DNA of 64,000 bases. Origin: Leptodontidium sp. MPI-SDFR-AT-0119. Its lineage: Eukaryota > Ascomycota > Leotiomycetes > Helotiales > Leptodontidiaceae. The notes beneath the pieces are model-generated. The model saw only the letters and a program-made list of their open reading frames with translations, was not told where the DNA came from and searched no databases. Shown one piece after another: positions 22,468 through 34,119 of the stretch (position 1 is the stretch's first letter; each line of letters begins with the position of its first letter). Location: positions 434,001-498,000 of the forward strand of contig JAHLEZ010000011.1 of assembly GCA_020726505.1 (NCBI GenBank). Reading direction: 5' to 3'. The position numbers and the translations under genes were made by a program.

Positions 22468-24184
22468 CTACGTCCCCCTACGCTTGATGAACCTCGCCCT
22501 AGGTTTTCTCGGCGGTAAACTGGCTCGCTTCAGGGCCTTGGCCTCCTTCGTCGTCCGCTTCCCGATATCCCATCCCCAGGACCGCAGGATCTTGACGACT
22601 TTCGGTGTTACGGCTGCTGTGAGAGGGACACGGACGAAGATAAAGGATTTGTGGATTGCATAGGCGAGCGCGAGGGTTGTTGCTAGACCTGTGTTGTGTG
22701 TCAGATGTGCCTCTTTTTGGGGGGGTTTAATGGAAATGAACAGCGGCAGAAGGAGAAGTGAATTGCGAGGTTCTGATGCAGGTATGCAAATATCTGGATC
22801 TCAAGGAAAGAGGTCTGGGCAAAGAAAATGACTTACTAGCATCTTTCTTATTCTTCTCCGTGGCTTCCTCAACACCCCAGCCCGCCATCTCGACTGCATC
22901 ACTGACTACATCATCGCCGGTAAATTCTTGTTCTGCTTTCTTCATCGAGGCGCGCCATTCGTGCCAGAAATTTTCGACAGAATCAGGAATAAGCTTTTTG
23001 ACGTTGGTTATTAATATTTCTTCCCATCGGCCTGGAGATGTGTCAGTAAAATGTCTTGGAAAATATAGATACAATGCAAGACAGTTGAGGGGAGTTTGCA
23101 GTGTCCTATCCTGGACGAATTCGCCCATTGTTTTTGAAGTGAGGAAGGCCTTGAAAGCATCGCAGGTCCGTGGTTAATTTGGCGGATGAATAGGACAATG
23201 CTCTTCCCTATATTCTGAGTGGGCGGCGGGGCGTATTTTTAGAAATGCGGTTCCAACATGCTCGACTGCGTCCCATTATGCTGTCAAGGGCTTGATCGCC
23301 GTCACCTCCCGAGATATCCTTTCCATGGTGGTATTGCTCAGCGTTTCTGAGGGAGCTGCTCATTCCCTGGCCTTTGGTCGATTCCATCATTTGGCTCTGC
23401 AAAAGCAATCGAGAGTAAATCTCATGATGTCGAGGGAGCTCCACCTTCCGCTGCTGAGGTTTCCAATAGCCTTCCCGGTTTTCGCATTTGCTCTCTAGTT
23501 CCTTCTCGGAGGTTTGGTATGTTGTCCACCGAGCGATCGCCCTTGTATTATCCTTGGCCATCTCCGAAAAGCATCATCGTTCAAGTCCCAAGTATTTGAG
23601 CCCATTCTGGCTTATATCCTTCCCAACCTTCAACCAGGCACTGCAAAACTCCCAGGAACCAGACTAAAGAAACGGTCCAACTCACCAATTCTATCTGTAC
23701 CCAAATATTTCACCAACAAATAACAAAACGGGAAGTCCGCCGCACTCAGCAGAAAGTAAACACCCACAGCCGACCACCCATATTCCCTACTCAGCTTCTT
23801 CAAGCGCCCCCCTAAACTCGTAGGCTCAGCTTCTGCAGCCGCAGATGCTCCACCAGGAGATCCGAGATTTGGTGTTGGGTTTGGGGAGGGTGGTTTCCCG
23901 TTCCGCCTTGCGCGCGAGATGTGAAGGAAGCGGATGGAGTTGCGGAGGCGTTGGAGGAGGGTGGGGTTTCGGAGGGAGGGCCGGCCGGAGGAGAATGTGA
24001 AGCCTGTTGAGGAGGAGGGGGAGGTTTTGCTGGAGGCGCGGGCGGTGTTTGTGAAGGATCTTTGGGCGAGTGAGCGAAGGGGGCTGTTTATTTGGAAGTT
24101 TGAGGGGCGGAAGGCTGATCTGCTGGCTATGGGGAAGCGTAATGCTCCTCGAGCTGTTGTCGTGGATATTGTCGTTCGTAACAT
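22468..24184 (-). CDS. DUF1279 (FAM210/Nat2-like) mitochondrial membrane protein
   Basis: Three exons (23686-24184, 22837-23031, 22468-22688, minus) join in phase and give 304 residues. The N-terminus is rich in Arg/Ser/Thr and lacks acids, as in a mitochondrial targeting sequence. The DUF1279 core starts LKKLSREYGWSAVGVYF and continues DFPFCYLLVKYLGTDRIG. Exon 2 adds KKLIPDSVENFWHEWR and exon 3 AIHKSFIFVRVPLTAAVTPK, the family's best-conserved stretch. Relatives include yeast Nat2 and animal FAM210 proteins of the inner membrane. Intron 1 is unusually long (654 nt), with a GTGAGT donor and a CTGAC...CCAG acceptor. Continuity of the domain across the join confirms the splice. Confidence 0.88.
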
Positions 24185-24970
24185 CTTGTTGAAGGTGGTA
24201 GGGCGTTCGTTGAGGAGCGAGTGACTGTCTGGTAGAACGAGTATTTCCCTTGCTCAAACCCGCAGATTCGAACTCAAGCACACGAAGAGAGTCTGCTCAA
24301 GTCTTCCAATGCCTCCAAATGAGCGAGATCCTTCCGTTAAGTCCGTCTTCAAGGGATCCGGGCTCGTCCGCAGAATGCTGTCCCTTTGCGCCTCAATATC
24401 CTTCTTTCCCCCTTCTTAAACTCCACAATGAACACTCAAGAGTAGGAATCAAGTGAAAAGACTAAATAGCCATTGTCGCAATCGTAGATGTCGTGGTCTG
24501 ATGAGGTTCGAAAATTGTTGCCCGGAGGAGAGCCCACTTCCTCACAGTTCCAGGTTAGTGGTTGGCAGGGGCAGCTTCTGCATGGTGATGCAAGTGGGTA
24601 TGGAAGCTTCTTTACGGTGGACGACAGCGCTTTCTTCCGATGTCGTCGCTGCTTTTGAGAACGTGAATTATCATTCAGGGCGGCGAGAGTTTTTCAGGGG
24701 AAATATTCTAACGAATGCCAAGCTTGAACTCAGTGCCAATATCAACATCACGCGAATCGAACGGATCGTATGTATCCTTATACAGAAAGTAACCTTCCAA
24801 AGGTTCTTCAATTTTGGTATATACACCAAAGACATCTGAGTATGCCAGAAAATATATACATCGAATCCAGCCAAAAGGTCCGCTCATTCTCAAATCCTCT
24901 CACTGTAACTCTCACTGCAACTCTCACTGCAAGCTCCAGCTGACACTTCCCTAAGTTCCTACCTAGGTAT
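24185..24970. other. Intergenic stretch
   Basis: Upstream of the DUF1279 gene and downstream of the pectin methylesterase gene. No domain-bearing ORF was seen. ACTGTAACTCTC-type short direct repeats occur near 24900-24930. Confidence 0.5.
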
Positions 24971-26004
24971 CTAGATATATGCTGCATCCACCCATGAAGT
25001 GTAGCTACTTCCCAACACATCCGAGATAGTGACAGCAGAACTAAGCATCGACGAAAAGCTAGCACGAGTTCCTGAAGCTCCTGCGCCAGTATTTCCGTAC
25101 TCCTCGAACGTAACAGAACCAGTTCGGGTATCACTGCTGCTCCAAACTTCCCATCCGGCGCCGTTGATGATGGACCCCAAGACAGTGTTCTGCACAACAA
25201 CCCTGGCGTACTGTGACCATGGTCGTCCGAGGTAGACTGTTCCGGTCCCGGCTGTTGAGCTGCCAGACTTGTCGATTGATGACTTGTTGATCACGTAGTA
25301 CGAGGGGTCGGAGGATGTGGCTCGTCCATTGGCAGTGACAGCTCCACCGCCGGCAGAAACGCGGATATCGGAGCGGGTGATCCAAGCTACAGCGTGCTGC
25401 CCGAAGATGAAGTCGACAGCTCCTTCGATATAACATCTACCGTACACTTGATTGCCGATCTGAGCCAGAAGGGTGTCCTGATATCCGTAGAGACCGACAC
25501 CATAGTATCCTTGCTGAGTGCCGTACGCAGCCAAAGCAATAGCTTGCGAGCCTTTTCCGTAAGTGTTCTTAATGTTGATGTTGTAGAAGGCGGTGTTTGC
25601 GGCTTCGTTGATGACTGTGCCGGTAGCTTCATCATTGGCGGCGCCACTTGCAAGACTCGAGCTGTGAGTGATAGTTACGACGTTTGAAGTATAGCTGCTG
25701 GTATCGGTGGTGTATCCGTAGATCTTGAGGGAGGCTTTCCGTGCGGGGATGGTCACTTGCTCCTGGTATGTTCCAGCAAGAATGAAGATGCTTTGGGCAG
25801 TGGTGGAGGTAGTACTCAAAGAGTTGATGGCTGCTTGAATCTAGGTACGACACTTAGATCAATTCTCTCCCATTTCTCTGTTGCTTAACTTACAGTTGAG
25901 TATGTCCCTCCAGATCCAACGGTAATAGCACCAGAAGGAGCTGTTGTCCGTCCAGCGGCCAACACCGCTGTCACGAACGTGCTGAGAGAAAGAATGAAAC
26001 GCAT
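24971..26004 (-). CDS. Pectin methylesterase (CE8)
   Basis: Two exons (25894-26004 and 24971-25840, minus) join in phase 0 across a 53-nt intron, giving 326 residues. The signal peptide is residues 1-16 (MRFILSLSTFVTAVLA). The right-handed beta-helix has all CE8 signature blocks: GTYSTIQAAI at the start, Gln136 in SQAIALAAYG, GYQDTLLA (Gln158, Asp159), DFIFGQ (Asp180) and YLGRPW (Arg243). The two Asp residues and Arg are the expected catalytic set. It de-esterifies cell-wall pectin, releasing methanol and preparing homogalacturonan for polygalacturonases. The endopolygalacturonase gene lies divergently next door, so shared regulation is plausible. Confidence 0.95.
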
Positions 26005-27706
26005 GATTGCTGGAAGTAGAAGAGACTGTGGAGAGCTTGGAAGTAAGTGTTACTTGGGGAAAGTAACTGGCTCGGAGAACAAAAACATGGGACGGGAAGA
26101 GTTATCTACCACAGAAGGAGATGAGTAGGGTCCACCCAAGCTTCCTTCGGCAGAGATGAATTTCAAAGGCTTGACATGGAAAATTCCCGATCGACATAAT
26201 GCGGGGAATGTAGTCCTTTGCCTCCCGGTGGACAGATGACCAGCCTTGACGAAGTGTCAATTGAAAGTCTTCCTTTCGGGGTTGTGATTCCACCTCTCAT
26301 ATTGCAAGTCTGAAGCCTGGAACGGAAAGACGCATCAGCATCGCTCCACACAGGCATGGAAGCAATTAAAAATTGTGCCTTCCGCCTTGTAAGACACGGC
26401 AGTCTAGCCATCAGATCTGATAGGCTCGAAACAGTAAACAATCTAACAGAAATCGATCCTTCGTATGCGACAAGGATGGCACAGATGCGTCGTTTCGAGG
26501 ACCGCGGAATCGCTCAAAGCTTGTCTTAATCATTGAATGCCCACCAATGAGAGAGCTGGAAAACAGAGTCATCCGATGCTGGTCTCGAACATCTAGATCC
26601 TCCATGGACTTTTGGATATGTGTGGTAGGATCTATGATCCATCTCGGAATTTCGAGATACAGCTTCTCCGGAATGGGAAAGGAAGGCCTTCTGTGAACAT
26701 GACAATACCATGCAGAGCCCATATCAAATTCGATAGATATCCTAACCACAGTATACAGGCGAAGGCAGGTCGAGACCTTCATGTCGTTGCGAATTCATCA
26801 TCCCCAAGCTGGCCATTGCCCATCTTCAAAAGCTAGAGCACACCAAGCAATCTTGGCCACAAAGCTTCTTTCAAGACAAAAATTACCTTCAAAGTCTCCG
26901 AGCAATGCTTGATCCATCGACACGTTCTTCTCCATTATAATTGAAGCAGATGAAGCTTTTTGCGAAGTGGAAATGAACAAAAAGAGGAGATCTTGTTTAT
27001 TCGAGGAAAATTAGGGCATCCATCCCACCTCCCCTTTCGAAACCCACCAATGACAAGGCGATAATCGATTACCCCTGAATGGTTTCACTTCAAGCTTCGC
27101 AGCCTCCTTGCGAAGATCGATTAACTCGAAACGAACGAACTTACGGTTCCTCTCCATTTGGAACTCCACCAACAGTCCTTCACTGCCACTCATCACATGA
27201 GCTCGTTGCTAATCCGCATATGGATAAAACTTAGCATTCTGTGGAAATTTGTAACAACACCCCGCGCAATGTATCTTGAACCTAGCTCACCACGCGTTCC
27301 ATTCTCGCAGATTGTACGAGATCGGCAAAGACAAGCTTTCCTGGCCCTCCATGGCCAGTATGCATTATCAAAATATACTCTTGTCCAGAAAAATTGTGGG
27401 ACATTTGCTATATGCTCGACAGCTGAGATGTCAATCTCGAACAGGAGTGTAAAAGTTAAGTTGACTTACGCGGAACAGATAGGGGAAGGAAGGGAAACAG
27501 TCTTCCTTGAATATAAATTTCAAACTTCCTTTAAAAGGGAAGATATCGCTGGCTTTCTTGGCTTCCTGATTCAAGCTTTCATCACACACACTCTCTCTCT
27601 ATTCTTCCTTGGCTTTCCTCGTAAACAGTCCCCTGCATCTTCAATTCTCTAGCCTCTTTCTTCTTCAAACTTTTCTTGACGAAAGATACCCTTTCAGTCA
27701 TTCGAA
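26005..27706. promoter_or_regulatory. Shared divergent upstream region of PME and endo-PG
   Basis: 1.7 kb with no convincing gene. Two SYGGRG-type CreA candidate sites are visible: GCGGGG at 26201-26206 (plus) and its complement at 27260-27265. TATAAA at 27512-27517 lies about 190 bp before the endo-PG start and is followed by a C/T-rich leader. The ORFs here (for example minus 26411-26782) have no recognised domain. CreA control is inference. Confidence 0.4.
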
Positions 27707-29166
27707 ATGGTTCAAATACTCCCTACAGTCGGGCTGGTCCTCAGCGTAGCCTCTCTCATATCCGCTACTCCCATGCCAAAGGCAAAGGGTAAGACAACAA
27801 CAACAGCTTCGGCTACCGCAATAGCCACAAAGACAAGTTCAGGTTCCAAAGGCAAAACCACAACTTCTGCCGCCTCTTCCGTCGCTACAGGAAGTTCCGG
27901 GAGCAGTTCCACAAACGCAGGAACCGCGTCAGCTGGTTGTACTTTCACATCAGCTTCGGCTGCCAAGGCAGGGAAGACGAGTTGTACCACCATCGTGTTG
28001 GATGGTATTGCTGTGGAAGCTGGCGTGACGCTTGATCTGACGGGGTTGACTTCTGGAACATCTGTGAGTATCCATTCGTTCTAGTGAAATGTCATTTGGA
28101 AACTGCGTTTGACTGATTTTGGACAGGTGATATTCCAAGGAGAAACTACCTGGGCATATGAAGAGTGGAGCGGTCCTCTCTTCTCGGTCTCAGGAGAGAA
28201 CATCAAAGTCTCTGGAGCTTCAGGCCATTCCTTGAATGGCAATGGCGCAAAGTGGTGGGATGGAAGTATGTAGATACACCCCCTCCCTCTCCCTGACAAA
28301 CCCAAAAACACAGAGAAGATAAAGTACTGACCTGCTCAACAGAGGGGAGCAACGGAGGCGTAACCAAGCCCAAATTCTTCTACGCCCATGACCTTACAGG
28401 CACAAGTACCATCTCAGGTCTCAACATCCTCAACTACCCCGTGCAATGCTTCTCCATCAACGGCGCATCCGGGCTCACCATCTCGGACGTAACGATCGAC
28501 AATTCCGCCGCTGGATCTCTGGGACATAACACGGACGCATTCGACGTTGGTTCGAGCACGAACGTCGTCATCTCCGGAGCGACGGTCAAGAACCAGGATG
28601 ACTGCCTAGCTATCAACTCTGGGACAGGTATTACATTCACCGGCGGTTCGTGCTCAGGTGGTCATGGGTTGAGTATTGGTTCTGTGGGCGGGAGAACAGA
28701 TAACGACGTCTCGGATGTGACAATTTCCTCGTCGTCTGTTTCTGATTCGGCGAATGGTATACGTATCAAGACGGTATCTGGCGCGACTGGTTCTGTCAAG
28801 GGCGTCACTTTCAAAGATATCAAGCTCTCGGGTAGTAAGTGTTCCCCTCCACTCCTCCCCCAATAATAGTACTCTCCAATAGAGTACGGTTGTTGAAATA
28901 ATCATCTAACCCACCTCCCAGTTACCAGCTATGGTATCGTCATCGAGCAAGATTACGAGAATGGTTCTCCAACTGGGACGCCTACCAACGGCGTCCCCAT
29001 CACGGATCTGACTGTCTCGGGCGTGACGGGAACGGTTGAAGCTGGTGCTACTAACATCTACATCCTCTGTGCTGCTTGCTCGGGCTGGACGTGGACTGGA
29101 GTCTCCGTTACTGGAGGGAAGACGAGCAGTAAATGTACTGGCATTCCAACTGGTGCTTCTTGCTAA
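27707..29166 (+). CDS. Endopolygalacturonase (GH28)
   Basis: Four exons (27707-28063, 28127-28265, 28343-28834, 28922-29166) join in phase, encoding 410 residues. A signal peptide (about 1-20) is followed by a Lys/Ser/Thr/Ala-rich segment of about 55 residues, then the GH28 beta-helix. All four active-site blocks are present: NTD (228-230), QDD (250-252), GHG around His273, and RIK (306-308). The last residues include paired Cys (ILCAACSGW, and the C-terminal Cys). It cleaves de-esterified homogalacturonan internally. The low-complexity segment before the catalytic domain makes it longer than typical endo-PGs of about 370 residues. Confidence 0.95.
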
Positions 29167-29697
29167 GCACAAGAGAACCAAGAAGACGAGTCCGCGAAGA
29201 TGGACGAAAGACTAAAGGAATTGGACTGATTGTGACTCTTCTTATATGTAGCCTCGGTAAGCCCACCGGGGCTCTGGGTCGCGATGGATTTGGCTGCGCG
29301 AGCACTTGCTCGCTAGCTATCAATACTTCTGATGTATATATTTTACCCAAAAGCGTTTTCTGAGAGAATGCAAGCAAATAGAATTCTTCTTCACATAGCC
29401 GCTGCCCATAAAGGTGCTCAAATATGAAAGAGCGAGAAAAATAGAGGATGCAGTGAAATTTCAACATCCATATCTTGTTCAGCAAACGCCTGCTCTTCCA
29501 ACAAGACCCTTACCAGTCCCCAAGAACAGGCAAATACCATAAAGCACCCGCAATGCAAATCCTCTGAACGCCATCTATGCAGCCCATGCCCGTGCTCATG
29601 TCCATCCCGATATTTTCCCAGTACGCCGAATCATACAGTCGTTATCCCACCCCTCTCCATCTCCCCATTTCTCCTCCCCAGGAGAAGAAAACCATAT
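29167..29697. other. Convergent intergenic region
   Basis: 3' flanks of the endo-PG gene and the minus-strand Ypi1 gene. No ORF with domain character; transcription terminators are expected but not identifiable by eye. Confidence 0.5.
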
Positions 29698-30192
29698 CTA
29701 CGTCTCCTTCTTAACACCCTTAACCTTCGGTAAACGTTCATACGCATTCGGACTCCTCTTCCTCGAACTCCCCTCTCCATTCCCCTTCCCATTTCTCTTC
29801 CCATGTCCATGTCCATGCCCGTGTCCACACCCCTTCTTCCCTCCAACGGGCCTCGCACTCCCATCATCCCCGCTATCACTCTCACTATCCTCATCGGACG
29901 AACTCTCATCGCTACTCTCGTCGATCCCCTTTGGCGCGTGGTAGATACAGCATACTTTACTCTTCTTCCTGCCCAGCCCCTCGTTGTCGATGACGTCTTC
30001 GGCCCATTGGATGCGTCGCCTCGTGCTGCCTCTCTCGCTGTTGATGGGGGCGCCGCGGAGGTGGAGGACTGCCTGTGTTTGTGTTTGAGTTTGCGTCTGT
30101 GTCTGCGTCTGGGATTGCGTTGTCGTTTGAGGAGGGGTGGGTTGGAGGAGCTGGCTTTGTGGGACTGTTGGGGCTCTGGATGTCGTCGCCAT
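29698..30192 (-). CDS. ypi1: Type 1 phosphatase regulator Ypi1 (inhibitor-3 family)
   Basis: Single exon, 164 residues. After a Thr/Gln-rich start with a QTQTQT repeat comes the conserved block [22 protein letters not shown] and [12 protein letters not shown], which defines the Ypi1/PPP1R11 family. The RIQW segment matches the RVxF-like PP1-docking motif. The rest is an acidic Ser/Asp/Glu run, a HGHGHGHG histidine repeat and a basic C-terminus. Ypi1 binds and modulates Glc7/PP1, mainly in the nucleus. The frame is open upstream, but the ATG at 30192 begins the conserved protein. Confidence 0.9.
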   Translation of the reverse strand: MATTSRAPTVPQSQLLQPTPPQTTTQSQTQTQTQTQTQTQAVLHLRGAPINSERGSTRRRIQWAEDVIDNEGLGRKKSKVCCIYHAPKGIDESSDESSSDEDSESDSGDDGSARPVGGKKGCGHGHGHGHGKRNGKGNGEGSSRKRSPNAYERLPKVKGVKKET

Positions 30193-30993
30193 TTTTGTCT
30201 TGAAGATAGGTACAGTATCGTATGTCGCAGCTTCCTGTTCGATTCCCAGAGTCGAGAGAGTGGAAGATCTGGTGTTTCTGGGTGAGGAGAGAGGAGAGGA
30301 GGGGGTGGCGTTGTCTTTTCTTGTTTGCAAGAGAAGATATCGGGGAATGAATAGAATGAGCGAGTAATTCAGCCTTATATCCCGCACTGGTCCACTTGCA
30401 GCCTCTCGCGTATTATCGTGCCTCGGAGCCGGGTCTTGGTAAAACAAAACAGAAAATACACGAAGAACGAGCAGATCTTGGGAGCTGCGTAGGGATAGGA
30501 AATTATTTTGGGTGGGTGTTGGTTTTTTGGAATTTGGATGTTGCCCCACGTCATGTCATGAAAGGAATGAAAGGCGAGGCGAGTTTGGAGGCCAAATGAG
30601 GGGCAGCTAAATACCGCTTTGTTTTGAAGGGAAGCGAGCTTTTATTTTCTTCCACGTGGAGACAAACGATTGGGATGGACTTCGTTTGATTGTTTGATCA
30701 GAGTTTTGTTTTACTTTACTTTATAACTCCTTCTTCTAACATAGAATTAAAATGCTGCGTGACCTAGAAAAATCCTCCCTGTTCGTCACCAGCAAATAAT
30801 GACTAGACGATCTTACTGTTTATGCCATACTCACAGCCTCTCCGCAGTTTCCCAGAGAGTTTACGAACTGTCGTATTCGAAGCCTGTTCACATCTACAAG
30901 CAGCTTTTCAGATTGCTCACACGGGTTGAACATGGATATCATTCTCGTATCTCACACTTTACAGTAGATCATTAATTTCATAACTCCTAGCTT
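30193..30993. other. Intergenic stretch upstream of Ypi1
   Basis: Holds the Ypi1 promoter and the 3' flank of the next minus-strand gene. An upstream-open frame continues from Ypi1 to 30549 without ATG support. Nothing else was recognised. Confidence 0.5.
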
Positions 30994-32552
30994 CTAAACC
31001 ACCACAAACAAACCCGTCATAACCACAACCCCAACCATTATCCTCCAATCCCCAGAAATTCTATCCCCAATTCCAGGACTAGCCTTCTGCAAAACCGCCG
31101 TATTCGTCGGCCCAACAGACGAGCAACTAGCAGTACCACACCCCCACCCATTAGGACAGCAATTCCCGCCCACACTCGCAGGGCAAGTCTGCCATCCCGA
31201 AGCACATGCTCCCGTGGGCGTCGCTACTGCAGCTGCAGAACCGACGGGGACGACAATCGTGACGCCGCTGCTGATGATGGTCGTAGAACTTATGGGTGGA
31301 CAAGAAGTCTTCTCGCAGTTGCGTCCTGTACGGCAGCAGCCTCCTTCGTAATAGGCTTGGCAGGCGTAGAAACCCGTTGGACAGGTTGTTGGTCCGAGGT
31401 CCGAAGAGGTTGTAGGCGTGGTGGTGGATGAGGTGCCACTTGTTGGTCTTACGGGCAGTACGCCTGTTGCTGAGGTTGTGGTTGTGAGGCTTGTGGAGAC
31501 TGATGTGGAGGATGACGATGATGAGGAAGCTGGTGCACATGAACTGAGGGCACAGACTCGATCTGTGGGACAACATCCACCTCCTAAGCTCGCGGCACAG
31601 GATTGCACATTCAGAGGACAGGCCGTGGCTGAAGTCGATGTCACCGTGCTGACTGATGTAGTTGTCCGTGTGGACGAGGAAGCCGTAACCGTGAAAGTCC
31701 GAGTGATAATAGTCGTCACTACGACGGCTGGATCCAAAGCACCTATATATATCATCAGCACAGAAGTTAACTCACTCTAAACTTGATAAACTTACAGCCG
31801 CCTTCTACACAACTAAAATTGGGTATACAACACCCCCCACCCAAAGCAGCAGAACAAGGAGTATTAGGAGCATCACAAGTAGTGATAGTCCCTCCACAAC
31901 TCGCACCAGCAGGACAGCATCCAACCCGACCCAATCCCGTGTCCGTAATCTTAAAACAGACCTCATTCGTCGTACAACAGCTGCCCGGGAATCCAATTCC
32001 AGAACAATCCGAAGTCCCAGTCGGGCATGTAAAATCCCTTTTCTCAAGCGCTGCCAAAACTCCCGCGGCGTTCAAAATCTCCCTGGCTTTCAACTCCTCG
32101 GCCGTAAATGCACTCTCGGTATGCAGCATAAACGGCGGCTTGAACTGCATAATCAAAGTTTCGTTCCCAGACAAGGTCTCTTCTTCATCCAGTTTATCCC
32201 TCCTCCGCAGCGCAGTATTCGGGGTTTGCGGCTCAAATAAACCCGTCTGTTCCAACTCCCCTTCAAATTGCCAATATTCCATGTAAAACTTCTCGCCGTC
32301 GTCATCGCTCATCTTCATAACGCCTACTGGCTTCCTTCCAAGCCGTATATGTTCTTCTATAGCTTCGAGATCGCGGCGGCGGGATGGCGGGTCTTCCGGC
32401 CAGAACTTGACGTGAGGAGGGAGGTTGTAGGGCCATTGTTCTATGGATGGGGAGGACGATTGGTCGGCGGATGGAGAGTGAGCTGTTGTATGGGAGGCTA
32501 TCAGGAGGAGGATGGATGTTGGGAGGGACAGGAAGCTGGTGGTGAGGCGCAT
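30994..32552 (-). CDS. Secreted, GPI-type cysteine-rich repeat protein
   Basis: Exons 31796-32552 and 30994-31742 (minus) join in phase 1 across a 53-nt intron, encoding 501 residues. There is a signal peptide (about 1-24), a charged domain with the FKPPFMLHTESAFTAEELKA segment, then cysteine modules of the type CP..x..C..x..GG.CCp..x..C.x..C. At least four or five modules occur, separated by Thr/Ser-rich linkers likely to be O-glycosylated. The C-terminus is hydrophobic (MVGVVVMTGLFVVV) after a small-residue stretch, as for GPI anchoring. Similar proteins sit in the fungal plasma membrane or wall. Function unknown; no catalytic motif seen. Confidence 0.82.
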
Positions 32553-33270
32553 GGTTCGTAGTTTCTAGGTCGAGATCAAGACGAGGCTGTAGAGCCTGGT
32601 ATCGTATCCAAGATCAGCAATTCTGTCGATCAACCACAGTAAATTTCGAAGCTTCTAAACGATCAAAAACTCGCAATCCAAGAAATATACAAGAATACAT
32701 CTAAAACGTAACGATAGAAAGGAAGAGAAATTGAAGCTCTGGACTTAGACTTTGACTTGGGTGGGGTGGCTGGGTTGCAGATCAAGACCAGGTTTTGGGC
32801 GTCTGGATAAACCATGTGGCTGGCAGCTCTGAGCCCACTTGCCAGCTGTCTCTGGATGCAATACGAGACAATGCTTTGTTTACACCGTAGATAGGACTTC
32901 AGAAAAAACAAAAACATACAAAACTTTATCTTGCCATTAAGAATTGAGAATTAAATTTAGTATAAGTAAACAAACAAGATTCGTTTAGGAAGCCGAAAAA
33001 AAAGGATGGAGATCCCGAGCAATCCTCCGTCAATGCAAGCACTCAACACTCAAGCTGTCAAGCAACTGGACACCCCTGCACCCGCCAAGCCTCAAGGTTC
33101 TTGTCCTCATCAGCTGACTTCGCGACATTATCCATCACGTTCAACCCCATCCATGCCGTCAGCTCTCCCCTCCCTCCTCCTCTTCCCAGCAAACCACCAA
33201 CAACCACACCACACCATGTAAGGCGAAGCCCACTCAATCACAGCCCAAACCAAAATAAATCAAAATCAAA
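32553..33270. promoter_or_regulatory. Divergent intergenic region
   Basis: Shared upstream region of the GPI-type protein (minus) and the alkyltransferase-like gene (plus). It includes an A/T-rich stretch (about 32930-33000). A CA/CT-rich leader precedes the ATG at 33271. No gene is supported. Confidence 0.45.
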
Positions 33271-34119
33271 ATGCCACGATCAGACGAAGCCGAATCCTTC
33301 TTCTACGCAGTCTACCGCGCCATCCAAGAGATTCCCCACGGGAAAGTGACCAGTTACGGCCATATCGCGAAGTTGATCGGGACGCGTGAGTGGACGATCT
33401 TTTCTTTTCTTACCTACCTTCCTACCTACATAAGTAAATATCAAAAAAAAAGGGGGGGGGGGGAGGGGGGGGGGGAATCCCCATACCTTTACCTGGGCAA
33501 CCATGGGAAAACCGATGGGGTCGATTCAAATTTTCTCCAAAGTTATTTAGATATGGCTGGCTGGATACTACCCACCCTACCCTACTTGGATATCTATCTA
33601 TCGAGGAGTTAGCTATCTATCTATGCCAGCATAATATTATTCAAGACCACAATCTCGAGAACTGACTAACACCTCCATCCAACACCACAGCCCAACGACC
33701 AAGACAAGTAGGAGTCTGTCTCAAACACCTCTCCTCAGACCCCACGTCTCGTTTCCACAACGGCAACGTCCCATGGCAAAGAGTGATAAACTCAAAAGGG
33801 ATAATCTCACCTAGGCAAGTCTCTCTCCTTCCCCCTCTTTCTCATATCCCCTCTCCACTCCAATCTCATCCAGCGTCAAAATCCAACCCCTACAATTCCC
33901 CACCAGACCCCTTGACTAATAAGTAACAGAGGCCATCCATCAGGAGCGACGAATCAGGCACAGGTGCTGCGTGGAGAAGGCGTCACGGTTAACACGGGTA
34001 GTTTGGGGGAGTTGATGATTGATCTGGGAGAGTTTGGGTGGTTTCCTAGACAGCTTCCTAGTGAAGTAGCTGCTGGCTTACCACCGTTGGATGATTCTGA
34101 GGATGAGGGCGAGGAATGA
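33271..34119 (+). CDS. Alkyltransferase-like DNA-binding protein (Atl1 type)
   Basis: Exons 33271-33385, 33691-33814 and 33930-34119 give 142 residues. The start AESFFYAVYRAIQEIPHGKV and TSYGHIAKLIGT match the helix-turn-helix DNA-binding domain of O6-methylguanine transferases. In the active-site motif the usual PCHRV reads VPWQRVINSKG, with Trp instead of the acceptor Cys. It therefore belongs to the ATL group, which bind O6-alkylguanine and hand lesions to nucleotide excision repair. ISPRGHPSGATNQ and GEFGWFP complete the domain. Intron 2 uses a GC donor (GCAAGT) with CAG acceptor, the only in-phase solution. Intron 1 is 305 nt and holds a long poly-G tract. An acidic tail ends the protein. 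Confidence 0.9.
33443..33475 (+). repeat. Poly-A/poly-G homopolymer tract in intron 1 of the ATL gene
   Basis: Nine A followed by 24 bases that are all G except one A. It may form G-quadruplex DNA and is a risk for sequencing-length error; it lies in an intron, so coding is unaffected. Confidence 0.9.

Noticed and set aside
23208..23561. 117-residue ORF inside the long DUF1279 intron
   Set aside because: Domain continuity across the splice makes this intronic; no recognised motif.
26411..26782. 123-residue minus-strand ORF between PME and endo-PG
   Set aside because: No domain, signal peptide or splice support; possibly a relic, but not shown.
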